From positions 1 through 42,585 of the forward strand of contig JAENWR010000020.1 in NCBI GenBank assembly GCA_016649895.1: a stretch of DNA of 42,585 nt. Direction: 5' to 3'. Of this stretch, positions 1-8,323 are shown piece by piece. The notes under the pieces are model-generated. The model ran no database searches and was not told the DNA's origin. It saw nothing but the letters and a program-made list of their open reading frames with translations. The DNA comes from Acidimicrobiia bacterium (GTDB lineage: Bacteria > Actinomycetota > Acidimicrobiia > Acidimicrobiales > SKKL01). The position numbers and the translations under genes are program-made. Within the stretch, counting starts at the first letter, position 1. The number at the start of each line of letters is the position of its first letter.

Positions 1-564
1 CAACCGGACCGTGGTTGGCCAGGAAGTGGGCGCCGATGTCCTTGCCGCATACTCGATGCCCTGGAACTCATCGACCGGCTCCTGGCCGATCTCGCCGCAC
101 ACCCCCGACAGGTAAACGTCCCCCCGGAGCCGGATCCCGGCGTCACGGATGGCCCGGGCCGCCAAGACGAAGGCGGCCAGTGGACCCTTGTCGTTGATGA
201 CCCCGTCGCCCACGATGATGCCGTCCTCCACCCATGCCCGGTGGTAGAAGTCCTTGTCGGGGTCGCGCAGGATCCAGTTGTCGCCCCGGCGGCGCCCGGT
301 GTCGAGGTGACTGTTGAAGAGCAGCGATTCGCCGTCATCGCCGGCAAGCGTGCCGACGACGTTGAAGCGCTCCTCGATGAAGCCGACCTTGCGGGGGGCG
401 AAATCGTTGGCATCGCACCAGTCATAGACGAACTGCCCGGCCTCACCCTCGCCGCCGTAGGGACTCTCGATGTTGCCGAGGTCGAGGCAGAGCTGGGTCA
501 ACTCGCGCTGGTCGAGGTGCTTCTCGACCCGTTCCATCAACGATGCGAGATCGGATCTGTTCAT
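1..564 (-). CDS. M20-family metallopeptidase/deacylase, 3' end outside window, apparent frameshift near 45
   Basis: N-terminal 188 codons of a zinc-dependent M20 (ArgE/DapE/CPG2-like) hydrolase, a family that cleaves amide bonds of acylated amino acids or small peptides in the cytosol. Visible signatures are the metal-binding FNSHLDTG segment (residues about 76-83) and GDGVINDKGPLAAF, which holds the bridging Asp, followed by CGEIGQEPVDEFQG. Near position 45 the frame stops making sense. Reading on after a one-base loss gives GKDIGAHFLANHGPV, which fits the family. So there is a -1 frameshift, either a real lesion or a contig-edge error. The gene starts 5 bp after the stop of the molybdenum-enzyme FAD subunit and is probably the last visible gene of that operon. 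It may deacylate the pathway substrate; that is inference. Confidence 0.75.
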   Translation of the reverse strand, partial: MNRSDLASLMERVEKHLDQRELTQLCLDLGNIESPYGGEGEAGQFVYDWCDANDFAPRKVGFIEERFNVVGTLAGDDGESLLFNSHLDTGRRRGDNWILRDPDKDFYHRAWVEDGIIVGDGVINDKGPLAAFVLAARAIRDAGIRLRGDVYLSGVCGEIGQEPVDEFQGIEYAARTSAPTSWPTTVRL

Positions 565-569
565 GCTCT

Positions 570-1430
570 TCACCCTTGTTTCGTCGGCGCTGCTGCGCCG
601 GGGACGGACAGTGCGTTGGCCGTGGCGGCGGACCACGCTCGACGGAGCAGGACCCCCGCGAGATGCGCCCGGTAGTCGGCCCCGGGCTCGGTGTCGGTGT
701 CGGCCACGGCTGACGAGGTCGCCTCCACCGCCGCGTCGATGTCGTCCTCGACGAGTCGCATCTCGGCGTGGGGGACCCGCATCGGCCGAGGGCCCAGCGC
801 GCCGACCACCACGCGGGCTCCCGCGGGTCCACGCACCACGGCCACCGTGGCGGCCGGCCGCTCGGTGAAGACGATTCGTTCGTAGCCCACGAGGGTGTCA
901 GGGCCGGGTACCGGAACGTGAACGTGGGTCAGCACCTCGCCAGGGTCGAGCGCGGTCGACAGCGCACCGAGGATGAAGTCAGCCACGGCCAGGCGCCGTC
1001 GCCCGGCGGGACCAGCAAGTTCCACCTCGGCATCGAGCGCGGTCAACAGGGTGGCAGGGTCGGAGTGCGGCTCGGCGAAGCACAGGTTCCCACCTAGGGT
1101 TCCCGCGTTGCGGACCCGAACGTTGGCGATTCGCCGCTCCAGGTCCACCAGGACGGGCAGGGCTCGCTGCACGTCGTGGTGCCGCTCGATCCGACGGTGC
1201 GTGACTCCAGCGCCGATGGCCAGGCGGTCGGCGCTCACGTGGAGCTCACCGAGCTCGGGGATCGACTTGGCGTCGACCAGATGGCCGGGCTCGGCGAACC
1301 CCAGTTTCATGATGAGCAGAAGTTCGGTGCCTCCCATGTACACTGCGGCGTCATCTCCGTAGCGGGCCAGCAGCTCTAGCAGCTCGCCCAGTTCCCGCGG
1401 CCGGTGGAGCGTGAAGGGGGGAAGTCTCAT
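570..1430 (-). CDS. FAD-binding (medium) subunit of a xanthine dehydrogenase/CODH-type molybdenum hydroxylase
   Basis: About 286 residues, the usual length for the CoxM/XdhB-type flavoprotein subunit, which passes electrons from the iron-sulfur subunit to FAD. The N-terminal FAD-binding half contains YMGGTELLLIMKLG (FAD pyrophosphate loop) and RNAGTLGGNLCFAEPHSD (second FAD loop, family consensus T-G-G-N). The C-terminal domain is of CO-dehydrogenase flavoprotein type. I chose the start MRLPPFTLHRP because its ATG shares one base with the stop of the upstream large subunit (TGATG), which implies translational coupling. A longer in-frame start 39 bp upstream would run back into the large-subunit gene and adds nothing conserved. 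Confidence 0.9.
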   Translation of the reverse strand: MRLPPFTLHRPRELGELLELLARYGDDAAVYMGGTELLLIMKLGFAEPGHLVDAKSIPELGELHVSADRLAIGAGVTHRRIERHHDVQRALPVLVDLERRIANVRVRNAGTLGGNLCFAEPHSDPATLLTALDAEVELAGPAGRRRLAVADFILGALSTALDPGEVLTHVHVPVPGPDTLVGYERIVFTERPAATVAVVRGPAGARVVVGALGPRPMRVPHAEMRLVEDDIDAAVEATSSAVADTDTEPGADYRAHLAGVLLRRAWSAATANALSVPGAAAPTKQG

Positions 1431-3688
1431 CAGCTCTCCTGCGGTTCGACCGGCTGGATCGCCCGCCACACCCGCTCGGGTGTGAGGGGCAGCTCTCGGA
1501 TGCGAACGCCGGTTGCGTCAGCTATGGCGTTGGCTATGGCCGGCGCCACCGCGAGCAACCCGCCCTCGCCTGCACCCTTCGAGCCGAACGGCCCCGGGCC
1601 ATCGCGGTTCTGGATGAGGATGCTGCGGAAGTCGTCGGGAAGGTCAGTGGTGCGAGGGACCCGATAGTCGACCAGCGTGCCGTTGACCAGTTCGCCGTCG
1701 ACGAACTCGAGCTCCTCGAGCAGCGTGTGCCCGATCCCCATAACGGTCGCGCCCTCGTCCTGACCCTCGCATGCCGCGGGATTGATGGCGAAGCCCACGT
1801 CAGCGGCCGATACGAACCGGGAGATGCGGACCTGCCCGGTCTCGGGGTCGACCTCGACCTCGGCCGCTGAGTAGCCGACCTCGTAGAACGCCGCGGCGGC
1901 TCCGAGTGGTCCGCTGCCGGTGGGGTTGCCGCTGAAACCGGTCGCGGAGTAGGCGCCGATCTCCTCGGGCGGAAGCTTGCGGCTGGCGCACACCAGCTCC
2001 ATCAGCGGCTGGCGGTGCTCACCGACGACGATGTCGGAACCGTCGAGGATGAGCCCCTCGGAGATCCCGAGGACCTCCTCGGCGGCTTGGCAGACTTGGC
2101 GGCGCACGCCTTCGGCCGCCCGCTCGACGGCAGCACCAACCCCTATCGTCGAGCGGCTCGCGTTCGTTCCTCGATCAAAGGGCGTGACTGCGGTGTCCGA
2201 GAGGCGCACCTGCACGTCGGCCAGCTGGCAACCGAGCACCTCGGCCGCGATCTGACCCATCACGGTCTTAGCCCCCTGGCCCAACTCGCTGGTGGCCGCC
2301 AGGACCTCCACCGAGCCGTCCGGGTGGAGGCGTACCTCGGCCTCTGAGCGGGCCGCGCCACCACCGCCGTCCTTCACCCCGACGGCCAATCCGCGACCGC
2401 GACCGGTCGGAACGGAGGAGCCCCATCCGAGAGCTTCTGCGGTCACGCCGAGACCCTCGGCGAGGTCAGCATCGAGCGGGCTGTCATCACCGAGGAAAGG
2501 CTCGCCCCGTCGCTTCAGGTGCTGGCGGCGGTACCCAAGGGGGTCGACACCAAGATGGCGAGCGATCTCGTCGATGGCCGATTCGCCGGCCCACACCACC
2601 TGGGGCGTCGAGAACCCGCGGAACGCGCCAGCAGGAACGCGGTTGCTGTACACGCTGAGTCCAACCGAGCGGATGTTGGGGATGCGATACGGGCCGGCGG
2701 CGCGATACGCACCCTTGCGAGCGACCCGCGGACCCTTGTCGGCGTACGCGCCGGTGTCGTAGGTGATGACGGTGTCACGACCCACGATGCCGCCGTCGGG
2801 CCCGATCCCCGTACGCATGCGGATGGTGGCGTGGTGACGCGACACGGTGTGGAAGGCGTCGCCGATCGAGATGACCAGCCGGACCGGCCGACCGGCGGCC
2901 CGAGCCATGGCCGCGGTGACCGGCTCGTACTTGCTCTGTCCCTTCGAGCCATAAGCGCCGCCCACGTAAGGAGCCCGCACCCGAACCTGGCCGAGGGGGA
3001 CGTTGAAGATGCGGGCCAGGTCGGCGCGCACCTTGAACGGCTGCTGGGTCCCGCTGATGACGTCGAGGCCGTCGGAGCTCCACGTTGCCAGAACGGCGTG
3101 AGGCTCCATCGCGTAGTGGTAGACCGCAGGAAACGTGTATGTCGCATCGTGCACGTAGGTGGCTTCGGCCAGGGCGGCATCGACATCGCCGTACTCGAAG
3201 GATGAGCGGTAGCAGACGTTCGGGAGTTCGGGATCCTCGCTGGCCCGGTCGGGGTGGATCACAAGATCCGCGGCCGCGAGCGACTCGACGGCGGAACCCA
3301 GCACCGGCAGGGGTTCGATGTCGGGAACGACGAGCGCGGCAGCCGCGTGGGCGTGTTCCTCGGTGTCGGCCACCACCCCCGCCACGGGCTCGCCGATGAA
3401 TCGGACCCGATCGCGGGCGAGGAATGGTTGATCGCGCACCCACTCGCCATAGAACGGGTCGACGTCGGGGAAGTCGGCCATCGTCACGACGCAGTGCACG
3501 CCTGGGGCGGCCAGCGCGACGGCGGTGTCAACCCCTCGCAGCACCCCGTGGCCGACCGTGCTGCGCACCAGCGCCGCATGGGCCATCCCCGGAACGACGG
3601 CATCGCTGGCGTATCGGGCGGCACCCGTGACCTTGTCGACGATGTCGAGGCGGACCTCGCTCCGACCCGCGACGCGCATCTCGCTCAC
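1430..3688 (-). CDS. Molybdopterin-binding (large) subunit of a xanthine dehydrogenase-family hydroxylase
   Basis: A 752-residue catalytic subunit that binds the molybdenum-cytosine dinucleotide cofactor and hydroxylates an aldehyde or N-heteroaromatic substrate with water as oxygen donor. Recognisable parts are the N-terminal a/b hammerhead domain (GAARYASDAVVPGMAHAALV), the cofactor loop PYVGGAYGSKG, the active-site loop VPAGAFRGFSTPQ and the C-terminal GSKGAGEGG with the catalytic Glu near residue 708. The loop is AFRGF, not the AYxCSFR of form I CO dehydrogenase, so this is not a CODH by that criterion. The usual GGGFG is VGGAYG. The gene overlaps the small subunit by 4 bp and the FAD subunit by 1 bp. 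Substrate unknown. Confidence 0.93.
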   Translation of the reverse strand: MSEMRVAGRSEVRLDIVDKVTGAARYASDAVVPGMAHAALVRSTVGHGVLRGVDTAVALAAPGVHCVVTMADFPDVDPFYGEWVRDQPFLARDRVRFIGEPVAGVVADTEEHAHAAAALVVPDIEPLPVLGSAVESLAAADLVIHPDRASEDPELPNVCYRSSFEYGDVDAALAEATYVHDATYTFPAVYHYAMEPHAVLATWSSDGLDVISGTQQPFKVRADLARIFNVPLGQVRVRAPYVGGAYGSKGQSKYEPVTAAMARAAGRPVRLVISIGDAFHTVSRHHATIRMRTGIGPDGGIVGRDTVITYDTGAYADKGPRVARKGAYRAAGPYRIPNIRSVGLSVYSNRVPAGAFRGFSTPQVVWAGESAIDEIARHLGVDPLGYRRQHLKRRGEPFLGDDSPLDADLAEGLGVTAEALGWGSSVPTGRGRGLAVGVKDGGGGAARSEAEVRLHPDGSVEVLAATSELGQGAKTVMGQIAAEVLGCQLADVQVRLSDTAVTPFDRGTNASRSTIGVGAAVERAAEGVRRQVCQAAEEVLGISEGLILDGSDIVVGEHRQPLMELVCASRKLPPEEIGAYSATGFSGNPTGSGPLGAAAAFYEVGYSAAEVEVDPETGQVRISRFVSAADVGFAINPAACEGQDEGATVMGIGHTLLEELEFVDGELVNGTLVDYRVPRTTDLPDDFRSILIQNRDGPGPFGSKGAGEGGLLAVAPAIANAIADATGVRIRELPLTPERVWRAIQPVEPQES

Positions 3689-4140
3689 TCCGAGATCACC
3701 TGTCTCGCCGCTTCGAGGATCTTCACATAGCCGGTGCAGCGACAGATGGTTCCGGAGAGGTACTCGCTAATCGTCTCATCGTCGGCGTCAGGGTGGTCCA
3801 TGGCCAGGGCCTGCACGCTCATGATCATCCCCGGGGTGCAGAAGCCGCACTGCACTGCCGCGTGGTCGACGAAGGCTTGCTGCACCGGGTTCAGCTCGTC
3901 GCCGTCGGACAAGCCTTCGATCGTCACCAGCTCCTTGCCATCGGCTTCGGCCACGAGCGTCGTGCACGCGCTCGCCGCCAAACCGTCCAGCAGCACGGTG
4001 CAGGAGCCACACACCTCCATGTCGCACGACCGCTTCGTCCCCGTAAGGCCGAGACGCTCGCGGACGACGTCGAGGATCAGCTCGTTGTCGGCGCATTCGA
4101 TCGCGGTTAGTTCGCCGTTCAGAACAAGGTCAACGTGCAT
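3685..4140 (-). CDS. [2Fe-2S] small subunit of the molybdenum hydroxylase
   Basis: A 151-residue CoxS/XdhC-type iron-sulfur protein that carries electrons from the molybdenum centre to FAD. Eight cysteines fit two [2Fe-2S] clusters: Cys39, 44, 47 and 59 for the ferredoxin-like N-terminal cluster (SCDMEVCGSC...AC), and Cys98, 101, 133 and 135 for the C-terminal helical cluster (QCGFCTPGM, ICRCTGY). Length is normal. The start has a GGAG sequence about 7 nt upstream. It overlaps the large subunit by ATGA, giving gene order small-large-medium. It follows ubiX by 33 bp in the same direction. Confidence 0.95.
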   Translation of the reverse strand: MHVDLVLNGELTAIECADNELILDVVRERLGLTGTKRSCDMEVCGSCTVLLDGLAASACTTLVAEADGKELVTIEGLSDGDELNPVQQAFVDHAAVQCGFCTPGMIMSVQALAMDHPDADDETISEYLSGTICRCTGYVKILEAARQVISE

Positions 4141-4173
4141 GTGGTACTCCGTTCGGGTGAGCGCGGGAACGGG

Positions 4174-4767
4174 TCATCCCTTGGACCCGCCGCCGCGCAT
4201 GCCCTCCCAAGGGCGGGTGATGGTCCCCGCGACTCCGAGGCGGTCGAGCGCTCGTGACACCGAGTGATCGACGATCTCCTCGATCGTCGTGGGACGGTGG
4301 TAGAAGGCCGGGACCGGGGGGGCGATGACCGCACCCGCCTCTGCGGCGAGCGCCATGAGGCGTAGGTGCCCGGGGTGCAGGGGGGTCTCTCTCACCATCA
4401 GGACCAGGGGGCGGCCCTCCTTGAGGGTGACGTCGGCGGCCCGGGTCAGCAAGTTGTCGGCCAGGGAGTTGGCAATCGCCCCGAGCGTGCGCATGGAGCA
4501 CGGGGCCACGACCATCCCGTGGGTGACGAACGAACCCGACGCGATGGTCGCGCCCACATCAGCCGGGGTGTAGGTGACATCGGCCATGGCGGAGACCTCG
4601 GCCGGCGTGAAGTCGGTCTCGGCCGCGATCGTCATCATCGCGGCCCGCGACATCACGAGGTGGCTCTCCACCCCCGGCAGGTCAGCCAGCTGTCGAAGCA
4701 GCCGTATCCCATAAATGGCGCCACTGGCACCGGAGATGCCGACGACGACGCGGCGCGCCTCGGTCAC
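4174..4767 (-). CDS. ubiX: UbiX-family flavin prenyltransferase
   Basis: A 197-residue flavoprotein fold. The family makes prenylated FMN from reduced FMN and dimethylallyl phosphate; prFMN is the cofactor of UbiD-type decarboxylases. Family signatures are GISGASGAIYG (residues 10-20), VAPCSMRTLGAIANSLADNLLTRAAD and the segment RPLVLMVRETPL. The length fits UbiX/Pad1. It sits between the LLM oxidoreductase (6 bp upstream) and the [2Fe-2S] subunit (33 bp downstream) in one apparent operon. No UbiD-type decarboxylase is present in the window, so the consumer of prFMN is either elsewhere or just outside. The family call is firm; the role here is inferred. Confidence 0.93.
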   Translation of the reverse strand: MTEARRVVVGISGASGAIYGIRLLRQLADLPGVESHLVMSRAAMMTIAAETDFTPAEVSAMADVTYTPADVGATIASGSFVTHGMVVAPCSMRTLGAIANSLADNLLTRAADVTLKEGRPLVLMVRETPLHPGHLRLMALAAEAGAVIAPPVPAFYHRPTTIEEIVDHSVSRALDRLGVAGTITRPWEGMRGGGSKG

Positions 4768-4773
4768 CGAGGC

Positions 4774-5754
4774 TCAGCCGATCTCAGCGAAGCGGCGCAT
4801 GGTCAGACCCCGATCGCCACCCGGCGCCGTGAACGGCACGATGGCCACTTGGTCGACCAGCGACTCGATCCTTCGCAGTCGGGCGGCACACTCGTCTTGG
4901 GTGCCGGCGATGGCGAACATGTCGACCAGGTCATCGTTCACCAGGTCGCCATGGCCGGCCTCGGTGTCCATGTGCTTGTAGTAGTCGTAGCTCGCCCTGA
5001 CCCGCTCGATGGCCTCCATCTGCGCTGGAGGTACCTCGCCGGGCAGCGGCCGGATGACCACGCGTGCCACATGGGCGCGAACCAGGTCACGGGCTGCGAC
5101 CGCGTCTGTTTCGATGGCCGTCGGTGTCCACAGGACGATGCGGATGTCCTCGAGGGTACGGCCAGCCGCTTTCGCCCCGATCTCGATCCGATTGAGAGCC
5201 CCCTCGATGAAAGACGGGTCGGTCCCCACGAGCAGCACCACACCATCGGCGATGCGGCCGGCCAGCTCGAGGATCTTGGGCGCCGATGCGGCGATGTAGA
5301 TCGGTATGTCCAGCGGTTCGGTCAGGTAGTTCAGGTGGTACTCGCCACCGCTAAGCGACTCGATGGCCGGCTCACCCCGCATGAGGCGCCGAAGGTCAGC
5401 GACCACAGCCTCCAACTCGGCGAGCTTCATGGGCTTGAGCCCCATCGTGCGCAGCGAGGAGTCGCCGGTCCCGATACCGAGAATCACGCGTCCGCCCGTG
5501 AGCTCGGAGAGGGTTGCCCACGTGGAGGCCAGCACGGAAGGGTGCCGGGTGACAGCATTCGTGACTCCGGTACCGAACACGATCCTCTCGGTGCCCACCG
5601 CCGCGGCGCCCATCGTTACGTAGGCCTCACGCCAGATGTTCTGCGAATCCCCGAACCAGACGTTGTCGTAGCCGAGAGACTCAGCGAGCTGCGTCAGCTC
5701 ACGCATGCGCTGTGGTCCCTCGGTAGGGAACAGACCGACACCTTTGCTGACCAC
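4774..5754 (-). CDS. LLM-class flavin/F420-dependent oxidoreductase
   Basis: A 326-residue luciferase-like TIM-barrel oxidoreductase. The C-terminal half resembles methylene-tetrahydromethanopterin reductase-like proteins that use F420 (or FMN) to transfer hydride. Family features are ESLGYDNVWFGDSQ, the barrel segment RHPSVLASTWATLSELTGGRVILGIGTGDSS, and IPIYIAASAPKILELAGRIADGVVL. I chose the GTG start because a strong AAGGAGG lies just upstream, although the spacing is short (4 nt). It is the first gene of the minus-strand operon leading into ubiX and the molybdenum hydroxylase. A tandem 20-bp repeat lies directly upstream of its ribosome-binding site. F420 rather than FMN use is inference from the family. 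Confidence 0.88.
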   Translation of the reverse strand: MVSKGVGLFPTEGPQRMRELTQLAESLGYDNVWFGDSQNIWREAYVTMGAAAVGTERIVFGTGVTNAVTRHPSVLASTWATLSELTGGRVILGIGTGDSSLRTMGLKPMKLAELEAVVADLRRLMRGEPAIESLSGGEYHLNYLTEPLDIPIYIAASAPKILELAGRIADGVVLLVGTDPSFIEGALNRIEIGAKAAGRTLEDIRIVLWTPTAIETDAVAARDLVRAHVARVVIRPLPGEVPPAQMEAIERVRASYDYYKHMDTEAGHGDLVNDDLVDMFAIAGTQDECAARLRRIESLVDQVAIVPFTAPGGDRGLTMRRFAEIG

Positions 5755-5765
5755 GAGGCCTCCTT

Positions 5766-5805
5766 AGCCCTAGCTCTCCCAAGACAGCCCTAGCTCTCTC
5801 AAGAC
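5766..5805. repeat. Two tandem 20-bp repeats upstream of the LLM-ubiX-Mo hydroxylase operon
   Basis: Positions 5766-5785 and 5786-5805 are head-to-tail copies that differ at one base (position 14, c versus t). Each begins AGCCCTAGCTCTC and ends CAAGAC. They lie in the divergent gap between the LLM gene and coxG, directly before the LLM ribosome-binding site. Regulator binding or a recent duplication would both explain them. Confidence 0.85.
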
Positions 5806-5964
5806 CCAGCTACGTGCAGATTGGATACGATTAGGAACCCACGGGGCAAGTGCGACTCCTTCAACCCTTCGTGCGAACCTAGCTCCCTCGGTTTCTCCGA
5901 GGTTGCCCAGTCGTTGGATCAAGTATACATTATTGGTCTGGGAAGACAAGGAGCTTCGGGACCG

Positions 5965-6621
5965 ATGCAGTTGGAACACGACTTCACGATCGAACAGCCC
6001 ATCTCCGCCGTGTGGGAGGTGTTGACGAACCTCCGGAACGTCGCCACCGCGTTGCCTGGTGCCTCGATCGAGGACGTTGAGGCCGACGGCACCCACCACG
6101 GCCTGCTGCGTCTGAAGCTGGGCAGCTTCTCCACCCAGTTCCGCGGCATCGCCCGGTACGAGGAGATCGATGAGGTCGAGCACCGCGTCGTCCTGACCGG
6201 TGAGGGCCAGAGCGCCCACGGTCGGGCCAGACTCAACCTCGAAGGGCGCGCTGACGCCCTCGGCCCCCAATCCACCCGGGTGTCGCTCACCAGTCGGGTC
6301 GACCTGAACGGGCGCATAGCCCAGTTCGGGGCAACGATGGCTGGAGACGTGGCCCGCCAGGTCCTGGACCGCTTCGTGGTGAACCTCACCGAGCTCTTCG
6401 AGAGCGACGGGTCGGCCGAAGCCGACCGCGGCGCTACCCGCTCCCCTTCCGGAATCGGGGAGGCCGAAGCGCTCGACCTGGGGTCGGTGCTCGTGCCACC
6501 CGCGCTGCGCGACCCCAAGGTGCTGCTCGCCCTGGTCGTCGCTGCCGCCCTCGGATGGCTGCTCGGCCGCCGGGGCACGCGACCCACCGCCATCATCGAC
6601 CCGTCCCAGTGGAGGCCCTGA
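5965..6621 (+). CDS. coxG: CoxG-like SRPBCC protein with C-terminal membrane anchor
   Basis: A 218-residue protein with an N-terminal SRPBCC/Bet v 1-like lipid-binding domain (residues about 1-150, beginning MQLEHDFTIEQPISAVWEVL) and a C-terminal hydrophobic helix at about 186-201 (VLLALVVAAALGWLLG) followed by basic residues. This layout is that of CoxG, which links CO dehydrogenase-type molybdenum enzymes to the membrane and, in mycobacterial CODH, is reported to shuttle menaquinone. I set the start at the ATG with AAGGAG 11 nt upstream; the open frame extends back to 5821 but the extra 48 residues look non-coding. It is divergent from the molybdenum hydroxylase operon and 3 bp before the acyl-CoA dehydrogenase. 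Confidence 0.88.
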   Translation: MQLEHDFTIEQPISAVWEVLTNLRNVATALPGASIEDVEADGTHHGLLRLKLGSFSTQFRGIARYEEIDEVEHRVVLTGEGQSAHGRARLNLEGRADALGPQSTRVSLTSRVDLNGRIAQFGATMAGDVARQVLDRFVVNLTELFESDGSAEADRGATRSPSGIGEAEALDLGSVLVPPALRDPKVLLALVVAAALGWLLGRRGTRPTAIIDPSQWRP

Positions 6622-6624
6622 CCG

Positions 6625-7812
6625 ATGCTCACCGAAGCTCCTCGAATCCCCGCCCCGACCGCGTCCGACTACCTCGACATCGACTCGTTGCTCTCCGACG
6701 AGGAACGCGCCATGCGCACCAGCGTGCGCAAGATGCTCGACGACCTCATCGAGCCCAACATCGCCGAGTGGTTCGAAAGCGGCACCTTTCCCGTTGGGCT
6801 GGCCCGTGAGTTCGGTGCCCTGGGCCTGCTCGGGATGCACCTGACCGGCTACGGATGCGCGGGGACCTCGGCCACGGCCTACGGCATCGCCTGCCGCGAG
6901 CTCGAGGCCACTGACAGTGGCGTCCGATCTTTCGTCTCGGTGCAGGGATCTCTGGCGATGTTCCCGATCTGGGCCTACGGCGACGAGGACCAGAAGCAAC
7001 GTTGGCTTCCTGCCATGGCGGCGGGTGAGGCTATCGGCTGCTTCGGGCTCACCGAGCCTGACTCAGGCAGCGATCCGGGCCGCATGCGCACGAATGCTCG
7101 TCGCGACGGCGACGACTGGATCCTCAACGGCTCCAAGATGTGGATCACCAACGGCGGGGTGGCCGATGTCGCCGTCGTATGGGCTCGTACCGACGAGGGC
7201 ATCCGCGGCTTCCTCGTCGAGCGGGGGACCAAGGGTTTCACCACCAATGACATCCATCGCAAGCTATCGCTGCGCGCTTCGGTCACGAGTGAGCTGGTCT
7301 TCACTGATTGCCGCCTACCAGGCGACGCCGTACTACCCGGTGTAGTCGGCTTGCGCGGCCCGCTTTCGTGCCTCAATGAAGCCCGATTCGGGATCCTCTG
7401 GGGCGTCAATGGAGCGGCCCGGACCTGCTATCAGACGGCACTCGACTACGCGACCTCTCGGGAACAGTTCGGCGGACCCATAGCCCGCTTCCAATTGACC
7501 CAAAAGAAGCTGGTCGAGATGGTTCTCGACATCAACAAAGCGGATCTCGTAGCCCTTCATCTTGGTCGCCTAAAGGACGCTGGGCGACTGCATCCGAGCC
7601 AAGTCTCATTTGGCAAGTTGAACAACGTTCGGACCGCCCTTCAGGTCGCCCGTGAAGCCCGTACGATCTTGGGTGCAAACGGGATCACGCTCGAATACCC
7701 CGTCCTACGCCACATGAACAACCTCGAGTCCGTCCTCACCTACGAAGGTACGAGCGAGATCCACACCCTCGTCATCGGCCAGGAGATCACCGGACTGGCG
7801 GCGTTCGAGTGA
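6625..7812 (+). CDS. gcdH: Acyl-CoA dehydrogenase, glutaryl-CoA dehydrogenase type
   Basis: A 395-residue FAD flavoenzyme. The family oxidises acyl-CoA thioesters at C2-C3; the glutaryl-CoA branch also decarboxylates to crotonyl-CoA. Evidence for that branch includes CFGLTEPDSGSDPGRMRTNA, the FAD/substrate segment WITNGGVADVAVVWAR, and the C-terminal block YPVLRHMNNLESVLTYEGTSE with the catalytic Glu near residue 374, which closely follows the GCDH pattern. It is 3 bp after coxG and next to a 3-hydroxyacyl-CoA dehydrogenase on the other strand, which fits glutaryl-CoA to acetyl-CoA flow. A related short-chain dicarboxyl-CoA substrate remains possible. Confidence 0.9.
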   Translation: MLTEAPRIPAPTASDYLDIDSLLSDEERAMRTSVRKMLDDLIEPNIAEWFESGTFPVGLAREFGALGLLGMHLTGYGCAGTSATAYGIACRELEATDSGVRSFVSVQGSLAMFPIWAYGDEDQKQRWLPAMAAGEAIGCFGLTEPDSGSDPGRMRTNARRDGDDWILNGSKMWITNGGVADVAVVWARTDEGIRGFLVERGTKGFTTNDIHRKLSLRASVTSELVFTDCRLPGDAVLPGVVGLRGPLSCLNEARFGILWGVNGAARTCYQTALDYATSREQFGGPIARFQLTQKKLVEMVLDINKADLVALHLGRLKDAGRLHPSQVSFGKLNNVRTALQVAREARTILGANGITLEYPVLRHMNNLESVLTYEGTSEIHTLVIGQEITGLAAFE

Positions 7813-7828
7813 GTCGCGGCGTCCGTCG

Positions 7829-8323
7829 GTGAACACCACCTGGCCCAAGGGGCTGGTGCGGCTGCTCGACGGTGACGACCTCGGTGAGAAGGTCGGCTTC
7901 ACCATGCAGCTGCTGACGGTCGGGCCCGGTGGTTGGCCCCACGTGGCCCTGCTTGGGGTCGGTGAGGTGCTGATCGTGGACCCGGACACCGTCCGGTTCG
8001 CGCTGTGGCAGACGACCACGACCAGCGGCAACGTCGCTCGATACCGGCAGGCGGTGCTCGGCTTCGTCCATGACGAGGCCTGGTGTCTCGCCCGACTCGA
8101 GGTGGAAGGCGTGGAGCTGCTGGATCACCTTCCGACTCCCCTCCTGGGGGTACAGGCTCGCCTCGTGGATCTGCGCCAAGACCGGGCGCCCTACGCCCGC
8201 CTGACTGGAGCGCTCACGTTCGAGCTCCACGAGCCAGCATCGGTCCTGCCCCGCTGGCGCGCCACCGTCGAGGCGCTGCTCGCCGCGCCCACCTTGAACC
8301 GACTGGGGGATCAGCGGTCGTAG
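7829..8323 (+). CDS. PPOX-like split-barrel flavin/heme-binding protein
   Basis: A 164-residue protein resembling the pyridoxamine 5'-phosphate oxidase-like split-barrel family, which binds FMN, F420 or heme. The best clues are the two beta strands in FTMQLLTVGPGGWPHVALL and the following VRFALWQTTTTSGNVARYRQAVLGF. It starts with GTG 16 bp after the acyl-CoA dehydrogenase stop and probably belongs to the same transcript. Its last 13 bases overlap the 3' end of the convergent 3-hydroxyacyl-CoA dehydrogenase. Specific function is not recognisable. Confidence 0.7.
   Translation: MNTTWPKGLVRLLDGDDLGEKVGFTMQLLTVGPGGWPHVALLGVGEVLIVDPDTVRFALWQTTTTSGNVARYRQAVLGFVHDEAWCLARLEVEGVELLDHLPTPLLGVQARLVDLRQDRAPYARLTGALTFELHEPASVLPRWRATVEALLAAPTLNRLGDQRS

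Noticed and set aside
1430..4140. Aerobic CO dehydrogenase (form I)
   Set aside because: The large subunit has AFRGF at the active-site loop in place of the AYxCSFR motif needed for the Cu-Mo centre.
5821..5964. N-terminal extension of CoxG
   Set aside because: The 48 extra residues are not CoxG-like, and AAGGAG precedes the internal ATG at 5965.
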